Source of the DNA: a virus
Virus record (IMG/VR): IMGVR_UViG_3300025652_000228
Coordinates: 1-35,599 of that record
Strand: one strand, 5' to 3'
DNA: 35,599 bases
The notes under the pieces are model-generated. The model saw nothing but the letters and a program-made list of their open reading frames with translations, made no database searches and had not been told where the DNA came from. Of this stretch, positions 1 through 5,960 are shown piece by piece; positions within the stretch are counted from its first letter, which is position 1, and the number at the start of each line of letters is the position of its first letter. The position numbers were made by a program, and so were the translations under genes.

Positions 1-202
1 CTGCAACCATATTATCAATCTGGGTCAGCAAACCCAAAAGGTCACCAAGTGGACGCCATCCATCTTTCACAGCATCAGGGTAATGCTTCACAAGACAATC
101 CGCCAAATTCAAAGCATACTGGTATGACTTTTCATATTCGGCAATGCGATTGTCCGGTGCTGGCGTGTCTGCTGGGATAAGGGCGAGGATTGTGTCGGTC
201 AT
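1..202 (-). CDS. Hypothetical protein, partial (C-terminus outside window)
   Basis: Leftward open frame from an ATG at 202 that is still open at base 1, giving the first 67 residues. It begins MTDTILALIPADTPAPDN and continues with a hydrophilic, probably helical stretch (NRIAEYEKSYQYALNLAD). The ATG overlaps the TGA of the upstream leftward gene as ATGA at 199-202, and a purine-rich GGGAGGCGGGGG lies just before it. Coupling makes it the distal visible member of the leftward operon. I do not recognise the family and cannot give its full length. Confidence 0.7.
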   Translation of the reverse strand, partial: MTDTILALIPADTPAPDNRIAEYEKSYQYALNLADCLVKHYPDAVKDGWRPLGDLLGLLTQIDNMVA

Positions 203-414
203 GCCCCCGCCTCCCATGCTGCTAGTGCGGAGTAAATCTGACGCGCCTCGCTGGCGGTCAGCGTGACCGCCAGCTGCCGCTGGTCAGGGCTGTGCAGCTT
301 GGCCGCGATGATGCGCGACAGGCGCGGCTGGATCGGCCCAACGGATGGCAGGGTGTCGATGGTGTTGCTGCTGGCGAGTGCCTGCGCGATGCGGTGGCCC
401 ATATCTCTGATCAT
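199..414 (-). CDS. Small hypothetical protein (71 aa) of the leftward operon
   Basis: Leftward frame of 71 residues with no recognised domain. It has a basic N-terminal half (PRLSRIIAAKLHSPDQRQLAV) and a helical C-terminus (LTASEARQIYSALAAWEAG). The ATG at 414 forms an ATGA overlap with the stop of the 30-residue membrane protein upstream, and GGAGCAGG precedes it. Its own stop forms an ATGA overlap with the next gene. This tight coupling on both sides is the main reason to believe it is real. A plus-strand frame over the same bases lacks such signals. Confidence 0.65.
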   Translation of the reverse strand: MIRDMGHRIAQALASSNTIDTLPSVGPIQPRLSRIIAAKLHSPDQRQLAVTLTASEARQIYSALAAWEAGA

Positions 415-503
415 AATCCTGCTCCGTACCCGATGATCAGCACCCCGAAGAGGATGCCGAAGATTGCGATGACTGCGATGGTGTCCGATATGAGGTCTCT
501 CAT
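411..503 (-). CDS. 30-residue single-pass membrane microprotein
   Basis: A 30-codon leftward frame that fills exactly the space between its neighbours. Its ATG at 503 overlaps the stop of the upstream gene (ATGA, 500-503), and its stop overlaps the start of the downstream gene (ATGA, 411-414). A CTGGAG ribosome-binding site sits 8 bases upstream. After a short charged start (MRDLISD) nearly every residue is hydrophobic (TIAVIAIFGILFGVLIIGYG), which predicts one inner-membrane helix. The function is unknown. Short phage membrane peptides of this kind include lysis, superinfection-exclusion and membrane-protease-modulating factors, but nothing here chooses between them. Confidence 0.6.
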   Translation of the reverse strand: MRDLISDTIAVIAIFGILFGVLIIGYGAGL

Positions 504-745
504 TCGAAGATCTCCAGCCTGACCATCGTCTCGTAGCCCTCTGGCTTGCCCTCGTATACGACGGCGTCGATCATCAGGTATTTTTTGAAGGCGACTAGGG
601 CGGCTGCCATTGGCACGATGGCTATAGCGCGGTCAACGAATGTCGCCAGCTTGGTGTCGGCGACGGTGCCGTGCGCGGACACGCGGATGATGACGATCCA
701 CTTGGTGCTGGTCTTGCGGATGACGAGGGTTTTTACGATAGCCAT
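500..745 (-). CDS. Small hypothetical protein (81 aa)
   Basis: Leftward gene of 81 residues starting MAIVKTLVIRKTSTKW. The start at 745 is chosen over an in-frame upstream one because AGGAG lies 6 bases before it. The sequence alternates beta-like strands (TLVIRKTSTKWIVIIRVSA) with a central hydrophobic helix (DRAIAIVPMAAALVAFKKYL) and an acidic end. It may be a small alpha/beta cytosolic protein, and the helix is too interrupted to call a membrane span with confidence. The stop overlaps the next ATG (ATGA). It is separated from the preceding gene by 60 bases that contain a hairpin. Family not recognised. Confidence 0.65.
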   Translation of the reverse strand: MAIVKTLVIRKTSTKWIVIIRVSAHGTVADTKLATFVDRAIAIVPMAAALVAFKKYLMIDAVVYEGKPEGYETMVRLEIFE

Positions 746-774
746 GCTGGGCTCCTGAGCTTGGGTTGGTGGGT

Positions 775-799
775 GGACCAATCAGGGACTGACTGGTCC
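775..799. other. Hairpin in a leftward intergenic gap
   Basis: GGACCA at 775-780 pairs with TGGTCC at 794-799, and TCA/TGA pair inside after one mismatch, leaving a 5-base loop. It lies in the 60-base gap between two leftward genes. There is no T-run on either side, so it is better read as an RNA-processing or partial attenuation hairpin than as a rho-independent terminator. Confidence 0.35.
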
Positions 800-805
800 A
801 GAGAA

Positions 806-1135
806 TTATGCAATGCGTACTGTGACGACTTCGATGGTGGTGACCGCGCGGCGTGCTGCTGCACCTTCGTTGAGGTGGGCGATGACAGCTGCAGCGTTTG
901 CGAAGCCGCGATCCTTTGCCAGACGCGACCAGTGGCGGGTCAGCTTGGCGGCCTTTGCCGAGATAGGTGTAGGCAGCATGGCTGTCGCTGCTTTATGCGC
1001 CAGCGCTGGGTTGCTGCTGAAGCCTTTCTCCTCGATGCGGCCGTCGCGGATGACAGCCCATGCATGGGTGTAGACGCGGGTGGAGTTCTTGATCTCTACG
1101 GCCTTGATCGAGAAGTCTGCGATGTAGTGGGTCAT
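806..1135 (-). CDS. Hypothetical protein (109 aa), leftward operon
   Basis: Leftward gene of 109 residues beginning MTHYIADFSIKAVEIK. Two ATGs are available. The one at 1141 abuts the GGAG with no spacing, whereas the one at 1135 has the normal 6-base spacing and is chosen. The N-terminal half looks beta-rich (ADFSIKAVEIKNSTRVYTHAWAV). The C-terminal half is helical and basic (AAKLTRHWSRLAKDRGFANA), which could bind nucleic acid, although that is only inference from charge. It has its own promoter/operator copy upstream. Family not recognised. Confidence 0.65.
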   Translation of the reverse strand: MTHYIADFSIKAVEIKNSTRVYTHAWAVIRDGRIEEKGFSSNPALAHKAATAMLPTPISAKAAKLTRHWSRLAKDRGFANAAAVIAHLNEGAAARRAVTTIEVVTVRIA

Positions 1136-1141
1136 GGTCAT

Positions 1142-1204
1142 CTCCGGTGGTTGGTGGTTGGTTCGTCGTTCAGTAGATATAAGCGCTTATGTAGGGGGCG
1201 TCAA
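1142..1204 (-). promoter_or_regulatory. Leftward promoter/operator/leader module, copy 1
   Basis: On the minus strand, TTGACG (1204-1199) and TATATC (1181-1176) are separated by 17 bases, a good sigma70-type promoter. The perfect 12-bp palindrome ATAAGCGCTTAT (1179-1190) overlaps the -10, as expected of a repressor operator. A CA-rich leader containing ACCAACCACC precedes GGAG (1145-1142). G-run/C-run arms flank the -35. Confidence 0.7.
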
Positions 1205-1214
1205 CCCCCTTTGA

Positions 1215-1427
1215 TTAATCTGTGTAGATCATGCGCTGCAGCAGGGCGTTCTTTCCGAAGATCGAGACCGGCAGCCCGTCGTGCTTGGCATGGCGGACTG
1301 CTGCTGTCTTCAGGTAATAGTAAGCAGCTGCGCCGATCTGGTTGCCGTCGGCGTCACGGGACTGAGCGACCCAGCCGTTCTTGCGGTCGCTGTAGAAAAC
1401 ATGGCTGTGGGTTGGTGCGTTGGTCAT
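1215..1427 (-). CDS. Small hypothetical protein (70 aa), DUF2188-like
   Basis: Leftward gene of 70 residues starting MTNAPTHSHVFYSDRK. The ATG at 1427 is preferred over 1433 because only it has the 6-base spacing from GGAG. The pattern of a strand with GWVAQSRDADGNQ, a helix AAVRHAKHDG and an end LPVSIFGKNALLQRM resembles the small DUF2188-type proteins (substrate and function unknown). The match is by eye and weak. It is driven by its own copy of the promoter/operator module. Confidence 0.6.
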   Translation of the reverse strand: MTNAPTHSHVFYSDRKNGWVAQSRDADGNQIGAAAYYYLKTAAVRHAKHDGLPVSIFGKNALLQRMIYTD

Positions 1428-1433
1428 AGTCAT

Positions 1434-1492
1434 CTCCGGTGGTTGGTTGCTTCGTTCAGTAGAGATAGTCGCTTATGTGTTGGGGGTGTCAA
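1434..1492 (-). promoter_or_regulatory. Leftward promoter/operator/leader module, copy 2 (diverged operator)
   Basis: The minus strand carries a TTGACA -35 (1492-1487) embedded in a G5/C5 inverted repeat. The candidate -10 is weaker (TATCTC at 1467-1462 with 19-base spacing, or ACTATC with 17). The operator is imperfect here (ATAGTCGCTTAT on the plus strand, 1465-1476). The CA-rich leader and the GGAG-6-ATG arrangement are conserved with the other copies. Confidence 0.55.
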
Positions 1493-1692
1493 CCCCCCTG
1501 CCGACCATCGATCCAAAAATCGATCCAGTCCTTCGCTTGGCGCAGCGTGTTCATGCTGTCGTGGGCCTCATCTTCGTTCGGGGCTGTGACGTTCCAGAAT
1601 TTGCAGTCGCTATCCCACTGCTCCATGTTCTCGATGTTGTAGCCACGATACTCATACTCGCCGATGCGGATCTTTTTGGCTGGGTGGGGCAT
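1489..1692 (-). CDS. Small hypothetical protein (67 aa), first gene of the leftward cluster
   Basis: Leftward gene of 67 residues starting MPHPAKKIRIGEYEYRGYNI. The start at 1692 keeps the GGAG spacing of 6 shared with its two neighbours. The layout (YRGYNIENMEQW, then FWNVT, then a helix MNTLRQAKDWIDFWI) looks like a small one-domain alpha/beta protein often seen among phage early genes. No catalytic residues stand out and the function is unknown. It is the promoter-proximal gene next to the divergent control region. Confidence 0.6.
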   Translation of the reverse strand: MPHPAKKIRIGEYEYRGYNIENMEQWDSDCKFWNVTAPNEDEAHDSMNTLRQAKDWIDFWIDGRQGG

Positions 1693-1698
1693 GGTCAT

Positions 1699-1758
1699 CT
1701 CCGGTGGTTGGTGGTTGCTTCGTCCTTACTAATATAAGCGCTTATCAAATGGCGTCAA
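1699..1758 (-). promoter_or_regulatory. Leftward promoter/operator/leader module, copy 3
   Basis: On the minus strand, TTGACG (1758-1753) and TATATT (1736-1731) are 16 bases apart. The perfect palindrome ATAAGCGCTTAT (1734-1745) overlaps the -10. The same CA-rich ACCAACCACC leader leads into GGAG (1702-1699). This is the most upstream module and faces the divergent region. Confidence 0.7.
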
Positions 1759-1763
1759 TCCCC

Positions 1764-1791
1764 TTGAAGAAAAAACTTTTCTGGGTATGCT
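1764..1791 (+). promoter_or_regulatory. Candidate rightward promoter of the replication region
   Basis: TTGAAG at 1764-1769 and TATGCT at 1786-1791 are 16 bases apart, each matching 4 of 6 consensus positions. It is back-to-back with the leftward module. If used, it gives a leader of about 200 bases before the primase-helicase gene. The match is modest. Confidence 0.3.
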
Positions 1792-1811
1792 TGGGGCTCG
1801 CCGTCGTGCTA

Positions 1812-1843
1812 AGAAAAAAGGGCGGCCACCGAAGTGACCGCCC
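1812..1843 (-). terminator. Rho-independent terminator, leftward
   Basis: GGGCGG (1820-1825) pairs with CCGCCC (1838-1843). After one mismatch CAC pairs with GTG around a CGAA tetraloop. Read leftward, the stem is followed directly by six T (1819-1814), a textbook intrinsic terminator. No leftward gene ends here, so it must terminate a short transcript started from the minus promoter near 1950. Confidence 0.75.
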
Positions 1844-1931
1844 AAATGCACCAACCACGGAGCATAGATCCGAAACCACGAAAGAGGAGTATATGAAACC
1901 TCAACCCTGACGTCGTCATGCGAACGGACCT
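1814..1931 (-). ncRNA. Predicted small antisense RNA, about 118 nt
   Basis: A strong minus-strand promoter (-35 at 1967-1962, -10 at 1943-1938) should start transcription near 1931, and an intrinsic terminator ends it near 1814. The interval has no convincing coding frame: the only long minus frame crosses both promoter and terminator and lacks a ribosome-binding site. The RNA would be complementary to the leader of any rightward transcript reaching the primase-helicase gene. By analogy with phage and plasmid antisense controls it could limit replication-gene expression. That role is inference. Confidence 0.5.
1893..1910 (+). other. Candidate five-codon leader peptide
   Basis: A GAGGAG purine run at 1884-1889 is followed, only 3 bases later, by ATG and a five-codon frame MKPQP with a TGA at 1908. 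It lies in the leader of the replication gene and inside the region antisense to the predicted small RNA. The spacing is shorter than ideal, so this may be chance. Confidence 0.2.
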
Positions 1932-1937
1932 TGTGAC

Positions 1938-1967
1938 ACTATATGTGCGCGTGCCAAGGTTCGTCAA
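1938..1967 (-). promoter_or_regulatory. Minus-strand promoter of the predicted small RNA
   Basis: On the minus strand, TTGACG (1967-1962) and TATAGT (1943-1938) are 18 bases apart, each 5 of 6 to consensus. The intrinsic terminator about 95 bases downstream makes this a complete short transcription unit. Confidence 0.6.
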
Positions 1968-1988
1968 CACCAAATGCGCCACATATAG
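1939..1988. repeat. Inverted repeat flanking the small-RNA promoter
   Basis: CTATATGTG at 1939-1947 and its exact reverse complement CACATATAG at 1980-1988 flank the minus promoter. One arm overlaps the -10. The inner bases extend the pairing (CGC/GCG) with a one-base bulge. It could be a two-site operator or a structured leader element for the following gene. Confidence 0.45.
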
Positions 1989-2000
1989 CTGGGACCAACT

Positions 2001-4238
2001 ATGAACGAACTTGTCAAACAAGCAGAAGACCTGCTCGCCTATGAACCACCCTTTGTCCTGATCCCTGTGAAGCTGTCCGTCGGAGACGACGGCAGGTTAA
2101 ACAAGATCCCCGTGATGAAGTGGTCAGAGAAACCCATCCCCGAAAAAGATCTGCTCAAGAAGCTCACCGGCAAGACCGTCAATGGTCTGGCCTTCGACCT
2201 GCGCCGGTCGGGCCTCGTCGTCATCGATGTCGACGCCTACAAAGAGGCGTGCAACTGGTACGAATGGGTCGAGGAGAACGGGGTCGAGTGCCCAGCCACA
2301 TGGAAGGTCCGCAGCGGATCTGGCGGCGTGCACTATATATTTGCCAACCCTGACGGCATCCAGCTGCGCGGCCATATCGCAGGTGTCGTGGGCGTTGACA
2401 TCAAGAGCGCGGGCATCGAGATCATTCCCCCGTCGATGTGCGGCGACCGAGAGTACATCTGGATGGTCGGACCAGACGATATGGAGGAGGGACCGGCACC
2501 GATCCCGCAGTGGCTGATCGATGAATGCGCCAAGGGCGAGGATGAGGGCAGCACCCAGCAGAAGGTTGCGGTGGCGCTGTCGATGCGCGAGCCAGAGCAG
2601 AACATCGACGTCCTGTCAAAGCTGCTCGCGGTCAAGAACTCAGGCGTCGATTATTCGCAGTGGCTGTCGATCCTGATGGGCCTGCACTTCGAGTTCCACG
2701 ACACCGCGTTCGAGGATGAGGCGCTTAACTATTTGCTGGCATGGACGCGGACCCGCGTCGAGGGATGCAACGACGACGACATCGCAGCTGCAGTCAAGAC
2801 GTGGAAAGCGCTGCCCCGCATGGGCGAGATCACGGCACCATTCGTGACCGTTGCCAGCGTCTACCACTTCATCAAGTCGGCGGAGAAGCTGCCGATGCCA
2901 GAGGAGAAGGTGACCGAGCTGGAGCAGGCCATCGAGGCAGTGGAGAAACCAGCTGCAAAAGGGCTCCAGCGCCCTGAGCGGTTCAGCCCCACAGCAGTGC
3001 GCCCTCGGCCTTGGGTGCTCGGCACTGACCTGATCAAGGGCGAGGTCTCGGCGCTGTTCGCAGCCGGTGGCTCTGGCAAGTCCAGTCTCGTCATCCTGCA
3101 GGCGCTGTCCATTGCCACAGGTCGCGACCTGATGGGCTGCAAGGTCTACGGCAAGCGCACGGTCTGGCTGTGGAACGGCGAGGACGGTGCCGAGGAGCTG
3201 GCGCGCAGGGTTTACGCCGCTATGCAGCACTATGGCATCACCGAGGAGGATCTTGGCGGCCGCCTGATCATCCAGACCGGAGACAGCATGCCGATCAACA
3301 TCGCATACGAGACACCGGCGCAGGATCGGCAGCGAGGCAGGGACGTCCAGAAGGTCACCATCGACAGCCAGATGATCGACTGGATCGTGGACACCGCCAA
3401 CGCAATGGAGGTCGAGGTCGTGATGTTCGACCCCTTCATCAACACCCACCAGCTGAACGAGAACGACAACGTCCACGTCAACATCGTGATGCAGGCGTTC
3501 AAGAAGATTGCACGCGACGGCGATCTGGCTGTGCAGCTGGTGCATCACGTCGCCAAGGGCACGCTCAACGGCAAGGATGACGGCGGCAGTGCAGACGCAG
3601 CGCGCGGCGCCACGTCGTTCATTAACGCCAGTCGCGTGGGTATGGCGCTGCAGCAGATGTCGAGGGCCGAGGCCACACTGGCCGAGGTCAAGAACGAGAC
3701 GGACTACGTCAAGCTGATCGACAGCAAGGCCAACCTCGCGGCTCGCCGGTCGCAGGCAGACGTGCGGTGGTTCAAGAAGGTGAGCGTGCCCATCGGAAAC
3801 GGCACCGCGCTATACCCAGACGGCGACGAGGTCGCTGTGATGGAGAGGTTCACGATGACGGTGCCTATGCGCATGAAGCGGCTGGGCCAGATGCTCATCG
3901 TGCTTGAGACGCTGGCAGACGAGATCCGCAAGAACGACAGCGCCGATGAGGAGGAGGTCGGCTTCGTCTTCAAGAACATTGCCAACGGCTTCTGGGCGGG
4001 CTGGAAGGTCGCAGAGGTGCTGGACCTGCCGATAGGTGAGCAAGGCAGAGAAGATGGCCGCAGCGATGCAGAGAATACCAATCGCGAGCTGATCATGCAC
4101 CTACTCAGCGAGTGCGTCTCGGCAGGCTACCTCAAGAACACCGACAAGCGGATGAAGGCAAACGACGGCAAGTTCGCACCCGTCTACACCGTCGAGGATG
4201 ACGCGTTTTCGGTCATCAAAACACTGATGAAATCATAA
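2001..4238 (+). CDS. Primase-helicase: prim-pol domain plus RepA/DnaB-type AAA ATPase
   Basis: Replication protein of 745 residues. Residues about 15-175 look like the bifunctional primase/polymerase (AEP) domain: VIDVD with D76 and D78, GSGGVH ending at H111, and VDIKSAG followed by PPS. A PriCT-like helical region follows (about 205-290). Residues about 335-560 form a RepA/DnaB-like ATPase with Walker A GGSGKS at 356-361, a WLWNGED strand, Walker B VVMFDP and a VQLVHHVAKG motif, then GSADAARGATSF. The C-terminus (about 600-745) is charged and unrecognised. It should prime and unwind phage DNA. No polymerase gene is visible in the window, so the host polymerase may be used. GGGA precedes the ATG by 6 bases. 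An origin-like region lies directly downstream. Confidence 0.9.
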   Translation: MNELVKQAEDLLAYEPPFVLIPVKLSVGDDGRLNKIPVMKWSEKPIPEKDLLKKLTGKTVNGLAFDLRRSGLVVIDVDAYKEACNWYEWVEENGVECPATWKVRSGSGGVHYIFANPDGIQLRGHIAGVVGVDIKSAGIEIIPPSMCGDREYIWMVGPDDMEEGPAPIPQWLIDECAKGEDEGSTQQKVAVALSMREPEQNIDVLSKLLAVKNSGVDYSQWLSILMGLHFEFHDTAFEDEALNYLLAWTRTRVEGCNDDDIAAAVKTWKALPRMGEITAPFVTVASVYHFIKSAEKLPMPEEKVTELEQAIEAVEKPAAKGLQRPERFSPTAVRPRPWVLGTDLIKGEVSALFAAGGSGKSSLVILQALSIATGRDLMGCKVYGKRTVWLWNGEDGAEELARRVYAAMQHYGITEEDLGGRLIIQTGDSMPINIAYETPAQDRQRGRDVQKVTIDSQMIDWIVDTANAMEVEVVMFDPFINTHQLNENDNVHVNIVMQAFKKIARDGDLAVQLVHHVAKGTLNGKDDGGSADAARGATSFINASRVGMALQQMSRAEATLAEVKNETDYVKLIDSKANLAARRSQADVRWFKKVSVPIGNGTALYPDGDEVAVMERFTMTVPMRMKRLGQMLIVLETLADEIRKNDSADEEEVGFVFKNIANGFWAGWKVAEVLDLPIGEQGREDGRSDAENTNRELIMHLLSECVSAGYLKNTDKRMKANDGKFAPVYTVEDDAFSVIKTLMKS

Positions 4239-4246
4239 GCGCTTTA
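4235..4246. promoter_or_regulatory. Fourth operator-like copy at the primase-helicase stop codon
   Basis: ATAAGCGCTTTA spans the TAA stop of the primase-helicase gene and matches 10 of 12 bases of the ATAAGCGCTTAT palindrome found in the leftward promoters. It sits at the edge of the putative origin. It may let the same DNA-binding protein act there, but a single near-match could be chance. Confidence 0.35.
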
Positions 4247-4247
4247 C

Positions 4248-4290
4248 GGCAGTTTTCTCCGGCAGTTTAAAACTGCGGGAGAAAACTGCC
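4248..4290. repeat. 43-base near-perfect palindrome
   Basis: Arms of 21 bases pair around a central A (4269) with one mismatch (G4261/G4277). The outer arm GGCAGTTTTCTCC matches exactly at 4278-4290, and the inner core is GCAGTTT/AAACTGC. No T-run follows on either strand, so it is unlikely to be an intrinsic terminator. A cruciform or protein-binding role at the origin is more plausible. Confidence 0.75.
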
Positions 4291-4448
4291 GACGACCCTA
4301 CCTACAAGCTGTTGATAGCAAACGATAATCTTTTCCGCAGTGTTTAGTTTAGCAGTTTCCTACGCAGCAGTTAAAACTGTCTAACATACTGATAACCAAC
4401 AACAAATATCAGTTTAGCGGTTTTTGGAGTGGGGGTATATAAATATAA

Positions 4449-4476
4449 CCTTGCGGCACCCAAAGTGCCCGCAAGG
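4449..4476. other. Hairpin in the leader of the helicase gene
   Basis: CCTTGCGG (4449-4456) pairs with CCGCAAGG (4469-4476), with a possible CAC/GTG extension inside. It lacks a following T-run. It lies 78 bases before the helicase start and may structure the leader. Downstream, a CA-rich ACCAACCAC (4527-4535) and AGGAG (4542-4546) repeat the leader style of the leftward early genes. Confidence 0.4.
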
Positions 4477-4554
4477 TATTGGATGAGAGTGTTGCGCCGC
4501 CGACATCGAAAGTGTAGGCTCGCAGAACCAACCACAAACCAAGGAGCTTGAGAG

Positions 4555-5694
4555 ATGACCACCCTATCAGTTGAACAGGATCGAATGCTCGAACTGTTAT
4601 TGAGGAAGAGGAACGGCTTGTCGTTCGGAGGCTATGCTGGCACGGGGAAGACCACTGTGCTTGCCGAGCTTGCACGCAGAGACAGGACCGTGATCTTCGC
4701 GGCACCCACGAACAAGGCAGCGGCAGTGTTGAGGTCGAAGATGCCGAAGGGCACAGATGTCCGCACTTTCCACGCTCTCACCCAGATGCCCATGCTCGAT
4801 GAGAAGGGCATGCTCATCGGGTTCAACTCGTCCAACGAGCCGCTGGAGGAGGGCACGCACGTCGTCGTGGATGAGGCAAGCATGATTGGCGAGAAGACAT
4901 GGCGCATCGCTGCGCGTGCGCTGGAGCATGCGACCGTGAACCTCGTCGGCGATCCTGCGCAGCTGCCGCCGGTGAACGACGACCCGATCTTCAAGATGGC
5001 AGACCTGACCATGATCCTGCGCGAGGTTCACCGGCAGGCGAACCAAAGCCCAGTGCTTGAGCTGGCCACGCGGGTCAGGGAGCAGAACAAGTTCGAGGAC
5101 GTCTGGCTGGATGAGCTTGGCATCGACAGGATCGGCGCTCTCGCCCTCAAGAGGTCGCCTGAGAGGATGGAGGAGATCTGGCAGGGCTGCGCACAGTTTT
5201 TGTGCTTCACCAACCTCACACGTCGCAACATGAACAGGGCTGTCCGCACGTCGATGGGCAACCCAAGTCCTGAGCCAGACATCGATGACATGCTGACCTT
5301 CTACATGAGAGAGAACACAGATGGTGTGCCGCGATGGAACAACGGATCGACAGCCCGCGTCATGGACGTGATCGAGAGCCTGAACGGAGCGCACAACATC
5401 GCTGTCGAGCTGGACGGCGGTGGTGGTGGCTTTGGCCATGACGAGATCACCGTCTATGAGGGCATCCTCGACGCCGAAAGCCCACAGAACGCTGTCTATG
5501 ATTTGCCTGACCACCTGCGCGGTGCATTCGCATGCGCCAGCTATTCGTATGGACTGACAGTCCACAAGGCGCAGGGGTCTGAGTGGGACAAGGTCTATCT
5601 GCAGGGCAATAACAAACCGAGAGGGCTGGACGGCATCCGCTGGCTGTACACCGGCATAACAAGGGCAGCCAACGAGCTGGTGTGGGTCGAATGA
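4555..5694 (+). CDS. SF1B DNA helicase, Dda/RecD-like
   Basis: A 379-residue superfamily 1 helicase with all core motifs. Motif I is GYAGTGKTT (K32), Ia is APTNKAA, and motif II is VVVDEAS (D106, E107). Motif III is GDPAQLPPV, motif IV is ILREVHRQ, motif V is TVHKAQGSEWDKV, and motif VI is YTGITRAANELV at the very C-terminus. The length and layout fit T4 Dda and short RecD2-like 5'-3' helicases. The likely role is replication initiation, fork progression or recombination. The motif V to VI spacing is intact, so it should be active. AGGAG lies 8 bases before the ATG. The 3' end overlaps the next start as ATGA, which couples it to the small protein and the resolvase. Confidence 0.92.
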   Translation: MTTLSVEQDRMLELLLRKRNGLSFGGYAGTGKTTVLAELARRDRTVIFAAPTNKAAAVLRSKMPKGTDVRTFHALTQMPMLDEKGMLIGFNSSNEPLEEGTHVVVDEASMIGEKTWRIAARALEHATVNLVGDPAQLPPVNDDPIFKMADLTMILREVHRQANQSPVLELATRVREQNKFEDVWLDELGIDRIGALALKRSPERMEEIWQGCAQFLCFTNLTRRNMNRAVRTSMGNPSPEPDIDDMLTFYMRENTDGVPRWNNGSTARVMDVIESLNGAHNIAVELDGGGGGFGHDEITVYEGILDAESPQNAVYDLPDHLRGAFACASYSYGLTVHKAQGSEWDKVYLQGNNKPRGLDGIRWLYTGITRAANELVWVE

Positions 5695-5960
5695 ATATGT
5701 CACCGAAATCAGAAGCCTCAGCATACCGGATCTGGGCACACTGCCGTAGCGTCGGTTGGGATATCACGACCTCGGACTGTGCGCGCGAGCTGAACATGAA
5801 GCACCGCAGCGTCATAGTGATCTCTCATCTGAAGGGCTGGGGCAGTAGGTTCAGGACGATGACGATGGACAACCAAGGCCTATTTCCTCTCCGCACTGGC
5901 GGTAGGATTGATGCGCCGAGCAGGATGAGCGCTGAGCAGGCGCAGGAGGAGCTGGGATGA
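5691..5960 (+). CDS. Small protein (89 aa) with a possible helix-turn-helix
   Basis: An 89-residue protein between helicase and resolvase with ATGA overlaps at both ends. The ATG at 5691 is chosen for the overlap, although ATG 5697 is possible. Residues about 10-45 (YRIWAHCRSVGWDITTSDC, then ARELNMKHRSVIVISHLKGW) have the spacing of a winged or plain helix-turn-helix, with the second helix in NMKHRSVIVISHL. The C-terminal third is polar and probably disordered. It may be a DNA-binding regulator or accessory replication protein. The HTH call is by eye. Confidence 0.6.
   Translation: MNMSPKSEASAYRIWAHCRSVGWDITTSDCARELNMKHRSVIVISHLKGWGSRFRTMTMDNQGLFPLRTGGRIDAPSRMSAEQAQEELG

Larger units (their letters stand above)
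4235..4450. other. Candidate replication origin (iterons plus AT-rich stretch)
   Basis: This is most of a 316-base non-coding gap behind the primase-helicase gene. It holds at least eight copies, in both orientations, of a CAGTTT/AAACTG core (for example at 4249, 4262, 4270, 4283, 4352, 4368, 4374 and 4410). It also contains a 43-base palindrome, a second small palindrome CAGTTAAAACTG (4368-4379) and an AT-rich run ending in GTATATAAATATAA. The region is clearly lower in GC than the flanking genes. Iterons, dyad and AT-rich DNA beside a replication ATPase are typical of an origin. This is inferred, not shown. Confidence 0.5.

Noticed and set aside
671-1429. A 252-codon plus-strand frame across the leftward early genes
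   Set aside because: Its composition is Cys/Arg/Ser-rich and unlike a folded protein. It crosses a promoter/operator module, and the leftward genes have consistent leaders and start spacing.
1809-2021. A 70-codon minus-strand frame in the divergent control region
   Set aside because: It spans both a strong promoter and an intrinsic terminator and lacks a ribosome-binding site, so a non-coding RNA is the better reading.
4248-4290. The 43-base palindrome as a rho-independent terminator of the primase-helicase gene
   Set aside because: Neither strand has a T-run after the stem, and the inner core repeats as iterons nearby.
4597-5739. A 380-codon minus-strand frame opposite the helicase gene
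   Set aside because: The plus strand has every SF1 helicase motif, while the minus product has no domain and no ribosome-binding site that I could see.
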